A stretch of 64,000 bases of DNA from Terriglobia bacterium. Its GTDB lineage: Bacteria; Acidobacteriota; Terriglobia; Terriglobales; Acidobacteriaceae. Location of the stretch: assembly GCA_020073565.1 (NCBI GenBank), contig JAIQEY010000008.1, positions 1 through 64,000 on the forward strand. The letters are read 5' to 3'. Numbering within the stretch: position 1 is the first letter of the stretch; each line of letters begins with the position of its first letter. Shown here piece after piece: positions 25,085 through 34,162 of the stretch. The translations under genes were made by a program, and so were the position numbers. The notes under the pieces were generated by a model. That model saw only the letters and a list, made by a program, of their open reading frames with translations. It was not told the DNA's origin and did not search any database.

Positions 25085-26215
25085 TTAGACCGACACGGTA
25101 AACGACGTCTCCGTCCGTGTCACCGGCCTGTACAGCGTGTCGCGTTCGATGGGCTCGCGGCCGGCTTCTTTGATCAGCCGGATCAGATCCTGGCGGCGCA
25201 ACCCTTGCGGCGTGGTGGCCCCGGCATCATGGTAGATCTTCTCCTCGACCACCGTGCCATCGATGTCGTCAGCGCCAAAGCGCAGAGAAATCTGCGCGAT
25301 CTTCGGCGTCATCATTTGCCAATACGACTTGATGTGCGGGAAGTTGTCGAGCACCAACCGGCTGACCGCGATCTGCTTGATGTCGAGCATGCCGGTCGTC
25401 GTAAAAAGGTGCTGCAGCGGCGTGTTCGCGGGATGAAATGCCAGCGGTATGAAGGTCTGAAACCCGTGTGTTTCATCCTGCAGAGCGCGCAGCTTCAGCA
25501 AGTGATCAACGCGGTCCTCATCATTTTCGATATGCCCGTACAGCATGGTCGCATTCGACTTCAGCCCGATCTGATGCGCCAGGCGCGCTGTATCCAGCCA
25601 TTGATCGCCGTCGATTTTGTGGTCGCAGATGATATGCCGCACGCGGTCGGCGAAAATTTCCGCGCCGCCGCCGGGCAGTGAGTCGACCCCGGCCGCCTTC
25701 ATCTGCTCCAGCGTTTCGCGAATCGAAAGTTTCGCCCGCTTCGCCAGGTATGCAACTTCGACCATGGTGAAGGCCTTCATGTGCACCTGCGGAAAGCGCT
25801 GCTTCAACCCCGAGACAAGGTCGAGAAAATACTGAAATGGCAAGTCGGGATGCAGTCCGCCCACAATGTGAAACTCAGTGACAGCCTCGGTATATCCGGA
25901 AGCAGCCGTTTCGAAAGCCTCCTCGAGCGCCATGGTGTAAGCGCCCGGAGTATCCTTCTTGCGACCGAATGCGCACAAGCGGCACGCCGCTACGCACACA
26001 TTGGTTGGGTTGATATGGCGATTGACATTGAAATAAGCCTGGTCGCCATGCCTGCGCTCGCGCACCCAGTTCGCCAGCCAGCCGACGGCGAGGATGTCGC
26101 CGGTGCCATAAAGAGCGAGCGCATCCGCCTCGTTCAGGCGTTCGCCGCCCAGAATCTTGTCTTTAATCGGGTGGAGACGCGGGTCGTCGGTCTGGAATGG
26201 GTGCGAAGCAGGCAT
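25085..26215 (-). CDS. mqnE: Aminofutalosine synthase MqnE
   Basis: 376 residues. A radical-SAM enzyme of the futalosine menaquinone pathway that joins SAM and 3-(1-carboxyvinyl)oxybenzoate-adenosine intermediates to aminofutalosine. The cluster motif is CVAACRLC (C-x3-C-x2-C) after HINPTNV. GGLHPDLPFQYFLDLV and KAFTMVEVAYLAK are typical of MqnE, and separate it from the related MqnC. It lies upstream of the UbiA prenyltransferase locus on the same strand, which supports a menaquinone role. Confidence 0.92.
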   Translation of the reverse strand: MPASHPFQTDDPRLHPIKDKILGGERLNEADALALYGTGDILAVGWLANWVRERRHGDQAYFNVNRHINPTNVCVAACRLCAFGRKKDTPGAYTMALEEAFETAASGYTEAVTEFHIVGGLHPDLPFQYFLDLVSGLKQRFPQVHMKAFTMVEVAYLAKRAKLSIRETLEQMKAAGVDSLPGGGAEIFADRVRHIICDHKIDGDQWLDTARLAHQIGLKSNATMLYGHIENDEDRVDHLLKLRALQDETHGFQTFIPLAFHPANTPLQHLFTTTGMLDIKQIAVSRLVLDNFPHIKSYWQMMTPKIAQISLRFGADDIDGTVVEEKIYHDAGATTPQGLRRQDLIRLIKEAGREPIERDTLYRPVTRTETSFTVSV

Positions 26216-26288
26216 TGTCTTTATGATAACTCAGCCTCGGCCACTCATCACAATCGCGATTGTGATGCCGTTACTGTCTCAATTCAAT

Positions 26289-26318
26289 CCTTCGTGCTCC
26301 TTCGTGTCCTTCGTGGCT
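26289..26318. repeat. Family C-like word repeat (ccttcgtg units)
   Basis: Three tandem units of the type ccttcgtg followed by ggct, matching the CTTCGTGG variant seen at 32063-32099. It lies just downstream of the prenyltransferase stop. Confidence 0.5.
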
Positions 26319-26358
26319 AAACAGGCAACCACCGTGACGGCTCGGCGATCGCTTCGAT

Positions 26359-27231
26359 TCAAACTCGAATCAGCAGATCTCCGGCGACAAACACAAAGAA
26401 CACGACCGCAATCACACCATTCATCGTGAAAAACGCCGCGTTCAGCTTGCTCAGATCGTCGTGACGGACCATGGTGTGCTCGTAGAGCAGAAGCGCAGCC
26501 ACTGCGATGACTCCCACCACCGCCAGTTTGCCGAGGCTGAACACAATCACGAGCGCGACCAGCAGGCCAAGCATCACAAGATGGAAGAGCCGGGCCAACA
26601 GGAGCGCGGTCTTGATCCCAAGGTGACGCGGGAGAGAGTGCAACCCATAGCTGCGGTCGAAATCGTGATCCTGGCAGGCATAGATCACATCGAATCCGCC
26701 GACCCAGAAGGTAACCGCCGCCGTCAGCAGCAGGATGCGCGGATCGAGCGACCCGCGCACGGCAATCCAGGCCGCGGCTGGCGCCAGCCCCAGCGCAAAT
26801 CCGAGAAACAGGTGCGACCAGCGCGTAAATCGCTTCGAGTACGAATAAAGCAGGACGATTGCCAGCGCGACCGGCGACAGCATCAGCGTCAGGCGATTCA
26901 ACTGCCAGGCCGCCAAAACAAAAATCCCGCACGAAATCAGAACAAACCCGCTTACAAACGATGGAGTCAACAACCCGGCCGGCAGGGCGCGAATCGCAGT
27001 GCGAGGATTGGCGGCGTCAATCGAGATGTCGGCCAGACGGTTAAAAGCCATCGCAGCCGAACGCGCCGACACCATGGCCACGATGATCCATATCAGTTGA
27101 TGCCACGCAGGCACACCCCCCGCCGCCAACATCGCGCCGCAGAGCGCAAACGGGAGCGCGAAAATCGAATGCTCCCACTTGATCATCTCCAAAGTGATCT
27201 TCAGATTGTGCAGAATTCCCACGACGAACAT
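26359..27231 (-). CDS. mqnP: UbiA-family prenyltransferase, probably menaquinone pathway (MqnP)
   Basis: 290 residues from the ATG at 27231. The upstream frame is the word repeat at 27241-27308 and is unlikely to be translated. It is a polytopic membrane protein with about eight or nine helices. The two Asp-rich motifs of UbiA enzymes are visible: NRLADISIDAANPRTAIR (N-x3-D-x3-D) and YACQDHDFDRSYGLHSLP (D-x-D-x2-R). It should transfer an all-trans polyprenyl chain to an aromatic acceptor. The nearby mqnE suggests the futalosine-pathway acceptor; a UbiA-like 4-hydroxybenzoate role is the alternative. Confidence 0.88.
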   Translation of the reverse strand: MFVVGILHNLKITLEMIKWEHSIFALPFALCGAMLAAGGVPAWHQLIWIIVAMVSARSAAMAFNRLADISIDAANPRTAIRALPAGLLTPSFVSGFVLISCGIFVLAAWQLNRLTLMLSPVALAIVLLYSYSKRFTRWSHLFLGFALGLAPAAAWIAVRGSLDPRILLLTAAVTFWVGGFDVIYACQDHDFDRSYGLHSLPRHLGIKTALLLARLFHLVMLGLLVALVIVFSLGKLAVVGVIAVAALLLYEHTMVRHDDLSKLNAAFFTMNGVIAVVFFVFVAGDLLIRV

Positions 27232-27240
27232 TGTAAAGCA

Positions 27241-27308
27241 GGGGGCTAGGAGTCGGGAGTCAGCAACTGGAAGCTCGTAGCTCATGGCTCGAAGCTCGTA
27301 GCTCGCTT
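27241..27308. repeat. Word repeat family D, copy 1 (gctcgtagctc type)
   Basis: Reiterated agctcgtagctcatggctcg-type words between the pcm stop and the prenyltransferase start. Related tracts are at 29301-29359, 32743-32804, 44914-44996 and 53476-53511. Confidence 0.65.
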
Positions 27309-27956
27309 CTACCCCGCCACCAGCGGCACAAACCGGCACCCTTCAAGACTCTGCGTCTCGGCCTTGCCGCCGACTTTTCGAATCAGCTGCAGTTCCTGGC
27401 TGAACGCCGGCCCCACCGGCACCATCATGCGTCCACCTTCGCGCAGTTGATCGAACAACGGCGGCGGAACTTCCGAGGCCGCCGCCGAAACCAGGATTGC
27501 ATCGTAGGGAGCGTGCTCCGGCCATCCGCGGCTGCCATCACCGACCCGGATCTTCACGTTCGGATATCCCAGACGCGCCAGCCTCCGTTCTGCCGAAAAC
27601 GCCAGGTCGGCATGGCGTTCCACCGAGTACACCTCGGCACAAAGTTCCGAAAGCAGTGCCGTTACGTAGCCCGAGCCGGTGCCAACTTCAAGAATACGGT
27701 CGGCCGGCTGCAAAGCCAGATGCTGCAACATGAGTGCCACGATGTAGGGTTGCGAAATTGTTTGATCGGCGCCAATCGGTAGCGGATGATCGTCGTACGC
27801 ATCCTCCCGCCACGACTCGGCCACAAACTCATGCCGCGGCACATCGCGCATGGCATCCAGGACGCGGAGATCGCAGATGCCGCGATCGGCTAGCTGCGAG
27901 CGCACCATTCTTTCGCGCTGCGCCTGGAAAGGGTCGCGTTGGAATGGAGAGTCCAT
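27309..27956 (-). CDS. pcm: Protein-L-isoaspartate O-methyltransferase
   Basis: 215 residues from the ATG at 27956 (MDSPFQRDPFQAQ). The enzyme methylates isoaspartyl residues in damaged proteins using SAM. Motif I is LEVGTGSGYVTALL. Upstream ADQTISQPYIVALM and downstream RVGDGSRGWPEHAPYDAILVSAA are family hallmarks, and MMVPVG closes the fold. It is upstream of the prenyltransferase gene on the same strand, separated by the word repeat. Confidence 0.95.
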   Translation of the reverse strand: MDSPFQRDPFQAQRERMVRSQLADRGICDLRVLDAMRDVPRHEFVAESWREDAYDDHPLPIGADQTISQPYIVALMLQHLALQPADRILEVGTGSGYVTALLSELCAEVYSVERHADLAFSAERRLARLGYPNVKIRVGDGSRGWPEHAPYDAILVSAAASEVPPPLFDQLREGGRMMVPVGPAFSQELQLIRKVGGKAETQSLEGCRFVPLVAG

Positions 27957-27981
27957 GTGGAGCCAACATCTAGAACCGTTC

Positions 27982-28056
27982 ACCACAGAGGGCACTGAGG
28001 GACACAGAGGAAGATCAAAACAGCCTTCCTCTGTGTCCCTCAGTGCCCTCTGTGGT
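27982..28056. repeat. Inverted repeat family C, copy 2: perfect 32-bp arms
   Basis: The left arm (27982-28013, starting accacagagggcactgaggg) is the exact reverse complement of the right arm (28025-28056), with an 11-base spacer. It lies between thrC and pcm and would form a very strong hairpin in RNA of either strand. Confidence 0.9.
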
Positions 28057-28070
28057 AAAGAATTGCCGCA

Positions 28071-29282
28071 CTAAAATGGCCCAATGATTCCCCCGATGTT
28101 CCGCGTTGCAGGAGGCTCGCGCCGCACCGTCCTTCGCTTCGCCTCCATCAGGTCGAGATACTTGTAGGCCGTGCCGGTATTGAACAGCACGACCGTATCC
28201 TCGGGGCGGAAAAAGCCGCTGGCGCGAAGTTTCCGGTACGCCACCAGCGATGCGGCTCCTTCGGGACAGGCAAACACGCCTTCCGCGCTCGCCCAATGGC
28301 GCACCGCGTCGAGGATTTCGTCATCCGTGGCGGCTACGGCTGTGCCTTGGCTCTTCTTCAGGATGTCGAGGATCAAATAGTCGCCGTACGCTTTGGGCAC
28401 GCGCAAACCGGCGGCGAAGGTGGCGGCACCCGCCCACACTTCGGACGCGCTCTTCCCTGCTTCCCAGGCCTTGACGATAGGCGCGCAACCCGAGGCCTGC
28501 ACGGTAATCATCTTTGGTCTTGGCCGCTCGGGCCCGATCCAGCCCAACTGCTCCATTTCGTCGAACGCCTTCCACATCCCGATCATGCCGACGCCACCAC
28601 CCGTCGGATAGATGATCCCGTCCGGCAGCTTCCATCCTAGTTGTTCGGCGACTTCGTAGCCCATAGTCTTCTTGCCTTCGACGCGGAAGGGTTCTTTCAG
28701 TGTGGACACGTCGAACCATCCTTCTTTCTCTTTCCGCTCGGAGACCATGCGGGCGCAGTCGCTGATCAGGCCGTCCACCAACGTAACGTGCGCGCCATAG
28801 TAGTCGGATTCCATGCGGTTGGCGATGGGCACATCTTTCGGCATGAAGATGTGTGCTTCCAGCCCGGCTGCAGCAGCGTAGGCAGCCAGCGCGCCGCCCG
28901 CATTGCCGGCCGACGGAGCAGCCAACTTCTTCAGCCCATAATGCCGCGCCATGGTCACCGCAGCCGACATCCCCCGCGCCTTAAATGATCCGGTGGGATT
29001 CAGCGCCTCGTCCTTGATGAACACATTGGGATACTCCCGGCTGGGGAGCATGGGAGTGAAACCTTCGCCCAGCGTGACGGGCGTAGCGTCGGGCAGCACG
29101 GCGGCATAGCGCCACATGCTGGCGACACGGCCGCGGAGACTCTCCGTACGCCACTTCCCTTTCAGGCTGCCGAGGTCGTAGCGGGCGTAGAGAACTCCGC
29201 CATCTTTAGGGCAGACATTTTGCGGACGGTCGGCGGCAAGGTGCTCTCCGCAGCGGGTACACTCGAGGTGTGCGACTTGCAT
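28071..29282 (-). CDS. thrC: Threonine synthase
   Basis: 403 residues. A PLP enzyme making threonine from O-phosphohomoserine. An N-terminal zinc-ribbon-like segment (CTRCGEHL and NVCPKDGG) precedes the fold-type II PLP domain. The Schiff-base lysine is in PTGSFKARG, and the phosphate-binding loop is in YPTGGGVGMIG. Serine/threonine contacts are in SAGNAGGALAAYAAA. It belongs to the class of shorter threonine synthases related to threonine dehydratases. Downstream lies the perfect 32-bp hairpin. Confidence 0.92.
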   Translation of the reverse strand: MQVAHLECTRCGEHLAADRPQNVCPKDGGVLYARYDLGSLKGKWRTESLRGRVASMWRYAAVLPDATPVTLGEGFTPMLPSREYPNVFIKDEALNPTGSFKARGMSAAVTMARHYGLKKLAAPSAGNAGGALAAYAAAAGLEAHIFMPKDVPIANRMESDYYGAHVTLVDGLISDCARMVSERKEKEGWFDVSTLKEPFRVEGKKTMGYEVAEQLGWKLPDGIIYPTGGGVGMIGMWKAFDEMEQLGWIGPERPRPKMITVQASGCAPIVKAWEAGKSASEVWAGAATFAAGLRVPKAYGDYLILDILKKSQGTAVAATDDEILDAVRHWASAEGVFACPEGAASLVAYRKLRASGFFRPEDTVVLFNTGTAYKYLDLMEAKRRTVRREPPATRNIGGIIGPF

Positions 29283-29642
29283 CGAAGGAAGGATAGCATT
29301 TCAGCTTCTAGCCGCTAGCTTCTAGCTTTTTGCTTCTTGCTGCTCGCGGCTGGCTTCGGCCGCCAGTGCCGCTTTGACTGAGATTTCGCACGGCATCGAG
29401 CGGGTCAACTCCCAACACACTTATGTTTTGTTATGTCAGGGTAGCCTCTGTCTATCCCGATTAAGGTTTGCTATCCGATTTACAGCGCGTTCGTCTAGGC
29501 CCTTAGGGCATGCATCCGCTGTAAGGTGCAATCCACCGCATCGTGTCGAAGTTCGAAGGCGAACAGCCCGAAGGACCGACGAAGTATGGCATACAAGAAC
29601 TCGCGAAAGGTGTCGACCACTCAGATTCGGAGGAAACATTCC
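29283..29642. other. Divergent intergenic region with word repeats
   Basis: These 360 bases hold a family D tract at 29301-29359 (gcttctagccgctagcttct and on), then AT-richer sequence (29410-29480) that probably carries the divergent promoters. A small palindrome, taggcccttagggc, lies near 29500. I see no gene; open frames here lack family sequence. Confidence 0.45.
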
Positions 29643-31148
29643 ATGCAACTGAAAGCTTCGAGCCGTTATTTATTGGCCGCAGTCTTTGGGTTATCTCTGG
29701 CGGCCTCGAGTGCATGCAACCAGACAAAAAATCCAACTTCGACCAGTGCTTCGCCTGAGGGAGGAAAGATTCCCATAACCACAAAGTCAGAAGAGGCGAA
29801 AAGCGAATTTCTGCAAGGACGCGCCCTGGCAGAAAAGCTTCTGGCGCAAGACTCGCTCGCACACTTCGATCGCGCGATCGCGCTCGATCCTGAATTTGCC
29901 GCTGCCGAATTGGCTCGCTCCAACTCATCTCCAACGGCTAAGGAATTCTTCGAGCACCAGCAAAAGGCGGTGAGCCTGGCGGACAAAGCTTCCGAAGGGG
30001 AGAAACTTCTCATCCTGGCCAACCAGGCGGGAACCAATGGCGACGTGGAGAAACAGAAGGAATATCTTGAAAAGCTGGTGACCGAGTATCCGAGCGATGA
30101 ACGCGCGCATTTCAACCTGGGCGGCTACTACTTCGGCCAACAGGAGTTCACTCAGGCCATTGAGCACTATAAGAAGGCCACCGAAATCGCTCCCAATTAT
30201 TCAGCCGCCTATAACATCCTGGGCTACTCCTACCGCCAACAGGGCGACTATGCCAATGCCGAGCAGGCATTCAAGAAATACATCGAGCTGATTCCGAATG
30301 ATCCGAATCCCTACGACTCATACGCGGAGTTGCTTCTGAAGATGGGGAAATTCGACGACTCGATTGTGCAGTATCGCAAGGCACTGTCGGTTGACCCGCA
30401 TTTCGTTGCGTCGCGCTTCGGGATTTCGGCTGATCTTACCTATATGGGTAAGCCGCAGGAAGCGAATGCGGAACTGCAGAAGATCATTGATCAGGCGCGC
30501 AGCGACGGGGACACCCGGCTCGCACTCTTCGGCCTGGCTGTGGTCGCCTCCGACAGCGGCAAGTTCGACCAGGCGGTACAGGCAATGGACAGGGAATATG
30601 CCGTCGCGGAAAAGAAAAACGACGCGGGCGCGATGGCGGCAGACCTTCAGGCCAAGGGTAACATCCTGCTCGAGGCGCGCAAGTATGCGGAAGCGCAGAA
30701 GGCATTTGATCGCTCTCTGGAGCTAACGGAGGGTTCCGGGCTATCCCAAGAAATCAAGGAAAATGCCCGGCGACTTCATCACTTCAACCTGACGATGATC
30801 GCGGCCGGCAAGAAGGACTACACCACGGCCAAGGCAGAGGCGGAGGAATTTCGCAAGGGCGCTGAAGCTTCGAAGAATCCTGTGCAGGTCAGACTGGCAC
30901 ATGAGTTGGCCGGCGTGATCGCATTGGCTGAAAAGAATTACGACGGCGCGATTGCGGAACTGGAACAGGCCAACCTGCAAAACCCGCGTAACCTTTACCG
31001 CCTGTACGAGGCTTGTCAAGGAAAGGGCGACACCGCCAAGGCCCAGGAGTACCGCTCCCAGGCAGCCAGCTTCAATCCGCTTCCGCAGTTGAACTACGCC
31101 TTTATTCGCGCTAAGGCGCAGAAGACTGGAGGCAACAAGAAAGGATAG
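29643..31148 (+). CDS. TPR-repeat envelope protein, possible lipoprotein
   Basis: 501 residues from the ATG at 29643, which has GGAGG nine bases upstream. A signal sequence ends in LAASSAC; the cysteine could be lipidated, although the -3 residue is serine, so the lipobox is weak. The rest is a chain of TPR motifs, such as ERAHFNLGGYYFGQQEFTQA, YNILGYSYRQQGDYANAEQA and YDSYAELLLKMGKFDDSI, roughly residues 60-480. TPR solenoids bind protein partners; no enzymatic domain is visible. It is convergent with the next TPR gene. Confidence 0.85.
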   Translation: MQLKASSRYLLAAVFGLSLAASSACNQTKNPTSTSASPEGGKIPITTKSEEAKSEFLQGRALAEKLLAQDSLAHFDRAIALDPEFAAAELARSNSSPTAKEFFEHQQKAVSLADKASEGEKLLILANQAGTNGDVEKQKEYLEKLVTEYPSDERAHFNLGGYYFGQQEFTQAIEHYKKATEIAPNYSAAYNILGYSYRQQGDYANAEQAFKKYIELIPNDPNPYDSYAELLLKMGKFDDSIVQYRKALSVDPHFVASRFGISADLTYMGKPQEANAELQKIIDQARSDGDTRLALFGLAVVASDSGKFDQAVQAMDREYAVAEKKNDAGAMAADLQAKGNILLEARKYAEAQKAFDRSLELTEGSGLSQEIKENARRLHHFNLTMIAAGKKDYTTAKAEAEEFRKGAEASKNPVQVRLAHELAGVIALAEKNYDGAIAELEQANLQNPRNLYRLYEACQGKGDTAKAQEYRSQAASFNPLPQLNYAFIRAKAQKTGGNKKG

Positions 31149-31214
31149 AGACGAACGTTCTTTGGCGGACTCGGGCTCGGGCTTATTGGGAAAAGACGCT
31201 ACGTGGGAGTTTTC

Positions 31215-31952
31215 TCATGCGGGCAATCTCTTCAGCACATTGTTCGCCCGCCGGAACCACGGCCGCTCGCGGCGGCGCAGATAGCCGGGCATGGTCGGCT
31301 TCTTGTCGAGCACTTTCTGAGCCCACTCGCGGGCTTCGCCGTTGCGTTGACCGGATGCTAATAGATCAGCAAAGTTCAGGTAAGTCTCCGACAAAGTCGA
31401 AGTCACGGTCACCTTACGAAACAAAGCTTCGGCTTTTTCTTTCTGTCCAGCTTGCGCATAGGCGTGAGCGAGCAGTCCGGCAGCACGCTGAAAATCGTAG
31501 TCCGCATCTTTGCTGACCACTCTCTCCAAATCTGGAACCGCCGCGGCGCCATCTCCGAGCTGAATGGCGCACACCGCCCGGCGGTAAAAGGGATCGGGCG
31601 TATCGGCACGCGCGGCGATGGCTTTATCGAACGCGTCGCGGGCTTGCGCGAGCTTGCCATCGTCCATGTAGAGGTCGCCAAGTTCTTCATAATTTCCAGG
31701 GGACGGGTTGTCGCGAATCATGGCTTCCAACTCGCGAATGCGCTTGCGGCGCGGGAACACCTTGAAGGACTGGCCAACCAGGCCGATGTCGGGCAGCGCT
31801 TCCACCGCCAGGTAGACAATCGCGCCTACCGGCCCTAGAAACAGAATGACGAAAAACCAATAGTTATCCGGCCGCCGGCGAATGAAGTGCACAATCGCCA
31901 GTCCCTGAAGCAGAAAACCCCATGGATACAGCAGAGAGCTCAGAAATCCCAT
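31215..31952 (-). CDS. Membrane-anchored TPR protein
   Basis: 245 residues. Two N-terminal membrane helices (about 5-22 and 30-52; YWFFVILFLGPVGAIVYLAV resembles a PLDc_N-type anchor) lead to a soluble part with TPR-like repeats (ELGDLYMDDGKLAQARDAFD, RRAVCAIQLGDGAAAVPDLE, LAHAYAQAGQKEKAEALFRK). The basic C-terminus is RRRERPWFRRANNVLKRLP. It is probably a scaffold in the inner membrane. The partner is unknown. Confidence 0.8.
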   Translation of the reverse strand: MGFLSSLLYPWGFLLQGLAIVHFIRRRPDNYWFFVILFLGPVGAIVYLAVEALPDIGLVGQSFKVFPRRKRIRELEAMIRDNPSPGNYEELGDLYMDDGKLAQARDAFDKAIAARADTPDPFYRRAVCAIQLGDGAAAVPDLERVVSKDADYDFQRAAGLLAHAYAQAGQKEKAEALFRKVTVTSTLSETYLNFADLLASGQRNGEAREWAQKVLDKKPTMPGYLRRRERPWFRRANNVLKRLPA

Positions 31953-32021
31953 GTCTGGTGCCCTGAGTGAGAGTACACAATATCGCGGCGAGCGCGAAGT
32001 TACCCGAGATTACTGCCCCGG

Positions 32022-32099
32022 TTTCCTCTGTGCCCCGCTGTGTCCTCTGTGGTGAAAGGTCTTTTTTACCACCAAGGACACAAGGGACCACGAAGGAAA
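32022..32099. repeat. Inverted repeat family C, copy 3 (imperfect)
   Basis: tttcctctgtgccccgctgt (from 32022) pairs imperfectly with the ccaaggacacaagggaccac type arm (to 32099). It lies between dedA and the TPR gene. Confidence 0.6.
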
Positions 32100-32105
32100 T
32101 CTGCT

Positions 32106-32735
32106 CTACTCCGAACTCGGCCGCAGCCGATTCTGCCAGTGCGACCACACGAACCAGACGATGCCCGCCAGCAGAATCACACCAATCACGGTGTCGAGCT
32201 GGTGGAAGTACTTGCCGATCGAGCGCCAGTTCTCGCCCAGTTTCATGCCCAGCCAGGCGAGCACGAAGCACCACGGCCACGATCCCAGAAAGGTATAGAC
32301 GTGGAACTTGCCGCGCGGCATGCGGGCGATTCCGGCGGGCATTGCGATGAACGTGCGGATCACGGGCAGCATGCGCGCAATGAACACGGCCGCTTGTCCC
32401 CAGCGCTGAAAGAAGCGGTCGGCCCAGTCGAGTTCGCGGCGGCCCATCAGGATCCAACGCCCGTAGCGTTCGACCAGCGGGCGCCCGCCGTAATAGCCGA
32501 TCTCGTACGCAACGAGCGAGCCTAGATTGCATCCGATGGCGCCCGCGGTCGCGACCCACACTAGTGTCATCGTGCCCTGAAACACCAGATAGCCGGCGAA
32601 GGGCATGATCAGTTCCGAAGGCAATGGGATGCAGGCGGACTCGATCGCCATCAAGATCGCGATGCCGGTGTAACCGGTCGCGGCGACGAGCGACTTGATG
32701 AAGACGAACAGGATGGCGAGGATCTTCTCGGTCAT
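32106..32735 (-). CDS. DedA/SNARE-associated family membrane protein
   Basis: 209 residues with five or six membrane segments. The DedA signature is present: ESACIPLPSELIMPFAG with the conserved glutamate and proline, then GAIGCNLGSLVAYEIGYYGG, and FIARMLPVIRTFIAMPAGIARM with the essential arginine. Members recycle undecaprenyl phosphate and other lipid carriers across the inner membrane and support envelope homeostasis. A word repeat lies just upstream of the start (32743-32804). Confidence 0.92.
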   Translation of the reverse strand: MTEKILAILFVFIKSLVAATGYTGIAILMAIESACIPLPSELIMPFAGYLVFQGTMTLVWVATAGAIGCNLGSLVAYEIGYYGGRPLVERYGRWILMGRRELDWADRFFQRWGQAAVFIARMLPVIRTFIAMPAGIARMPRGKFHVYTFLGSWPWCFVLAWLGMKLGENWRSIGKYFHQLDTVIGVILLAGIVWFVWSHWQNRLRPSSE

Positions 32736-32742
32736 GAATTCG

Positions 32743-32804
32743 GCTTTAGGCTCTCGGCTTTAGGCTTTGGGAAACCCTAGAGCCCAGAGCCTAAGGCCTG
32801 CTCT
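32743..32804. repeat. Word repeat family D, copy 3, inverted
   Basis: ttaggctctcggctttaggc and ccctagagcccagagcctaa form an imperfect hairpin between dedA and the small 74-residue gene. Confidence 0.6.
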
Positions 32805-32805
32805 T

Positions 32806-33030
32806 CTAGAATGCCCCTTCTTGCGTGAAGCTGAAGCCGGGCAGAGTCACTCCGTCGGCGGCCTTGGCGACCTTCACCTTGACGGTGGGTGCATCGGGGG
32901 CCGTCACCTCCGCGGGACGCAGGACCGCGTAGTGGCTGAAGACTTCGCTGTAAACCTTGGTGACCAGAAAATCCTGGCCGCTTGCATCCTGACGCCAGAC
33001 CTGCCCGAGTTTAATGCTTTTGACGGCCAC
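32806..33030 (-). CDS. Small hypothetical protein, 74 residues
   Basis: The GTG start at 33030 has aaagga eight bases upstream. The product MAVKSIKLGQVWRQDASGQD... is beta-rich, with a VWRQD/DFLVTKVY pattern that suggests a small SH3-like or KOW-like barrel, but I cannot name a family. It has no signal peptide or membrane segment. It is divergent from nth across about 100 bases. Confidence 0.7.
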   Translation of the reverse strand: MAVKSIKLGQVWRQDASGQDFLVTKVYSEVFSHYAVLRPAEVTAPDAPTVKVKVAKAADGVTLPGFSFTQEGAF

Positions 33031-33136
33031 AAATTTTTCCTTTGATTTTTAGACTACTCACGCGGCCCACAGCGCGTCAATTGCGGCGAGGTTACCTGCG
33101 TGCTTTGTTACCATGATGGCCTGCCCAGGAGGACCT

Positions 33137-33970
33137 ATGCCCCGCGGAAAAATGCCACGCCAACCGAGCCGCAGTGGACGGCAGGAGGGCGTTCGCGGCA
33201 GAAAGCTGCCCTCGCCCAAGCCTTTCTCCAAACGTGCAACTAGTGGGCCGAAGATAGTGCAGGCGGGCAAGAATGCCCGCCCCACACAAAGCTACGACCC
33301 CCTGGCTCCGGAGCGGGTACGGCAGATTCTTGCTGGGCTCGATCGTCTCTATCCGGATGTGACCTGTGCGCTCACGCACCACAGCGCGTGGGAGCTGGTG
33401 GTAGCTACGATTCTTTCGGCGCAGTGCACGGACGTACGCGTCAACATGGTCACGCCGGGATTGTTTGAGAAATATCCAACGGTGCAGGATTTTGCCGCGC
33501 TCGAGCCAGAACAGTTGGAGCCGGACATCCGTTCCACGGGCTTCTTTCGCAACAAATCGAAGTCGGTGGTAGGGGCGGCGCGGAAAATTGTCTCCGACTT
33601 CGGAGGGATCGTTCCGCAAACCATGGACGAACTGCTTACGCTGCCCGGCGTTGCGCGCAAGACGGCCAACGTCGTGCTCGGCACCTGGTTTAAGAAAAAC
33701 GAGGGCGTCGTGGTCGATACGCACGTCACTCGAATTGCGCGGCGGCTGGAACTGACCAAGAACGAAGACGCGCAGAAGATCGAGCAGGATCTGATGGCGA
33801 TTGTTCCGCGCGAGCGGTGGACAGACTTTTCTCATCAGGTGATATGGCACGGACGCAAGTTGTGCGTGGCGCGCGGACCGAAGTGCGCCGACTGTGGACT
33901 TGAGAAGCTTTGCCATGCCGCCGACAAGACCTGGTCGACGGTGGAGATCCACAAGTCGGCGAAGCCCTAA
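33137..33970 (+). CDS. nth: Endonuclease III
   Basis: 277 residues from the ATG at 33137, which has AGGAGG four bases upstream; an ATG at 33113 lacks such a site. It removes oxidised pyrimidines and nicks DNA. The helix-hairpin-helix LPGVARKTANVVLG contains the catalytic lysine. The catalytic aspartate is in VVDTHVTRIARRL. The C-terminal 4Fe-4S cluster motif is C-x6-C-x2-C-x5-C (CVARGPKCADCGLEKLC). The roughly 50-residue Lys/Arg-rich N-terminal extension before YDPLAPERV is longer than in E. coli Nth (211 residues) and may help bind DNA. Confidence 0.95.
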   Translation: MPRGKMPRQPSRSGRQEGVRGRKLPSPKPFSKRATSGPKIVQAGKNARPTQSYDPLAPERVRQILAGLDRLYPDVTCALTHHSAWELVVATILSAQCTDVRVNMVTPGLFEKYPTVQDFAALEPEQLEPDIRSTGFFRNKSKSVVGAARKIVSDFGGIVPQTMDELLTLPGVARKTANVVLGTWFKKNEGVVVDTHVTRIARRLELTKNEDAQKIEQDLMAIVPRERWTDFSHQVIWHGRKLCVARGPKCADCGLEKLCHAADKTWSTVEIHKSAKP

Positions 33971-34079
33971 CTGCCGACTTCGACCATCGCCAACGAATGA
34001 TCAGCAGGTTGCGTGTGTTCACATCTAGATATTGACAATTGCGAGATCTGGTTCGCCACTCGTCCCTCTGGGAGGGGGT

Positions 34080-34142
34080 AGGGGTCCTTCGACTCCGCAG
34101 AAACTTCACTTCGTGAAGTTCCTGCTCCGCTCAGGATGACAC
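34080..34142 (-). repeat. Palindromic repeat family A, copy 5
   Basis: aggggtccttcgactccgca to ctccgctcaggatgac, with inner arms aacttcac and gtgaagtt around TTC, extended past one mismatch. It lies between nth and the phosphatase stop. Confidence 0.75.
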
Positions 34143-34162
34143 TCTGGAGGGGAAGCTCCGCC

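Noticed and set aside
33092..33952. Open frame on the minus strand
   Set aside because: It is antisense to nth, whose HhH and iron-sulfur motifs are unambiguous.
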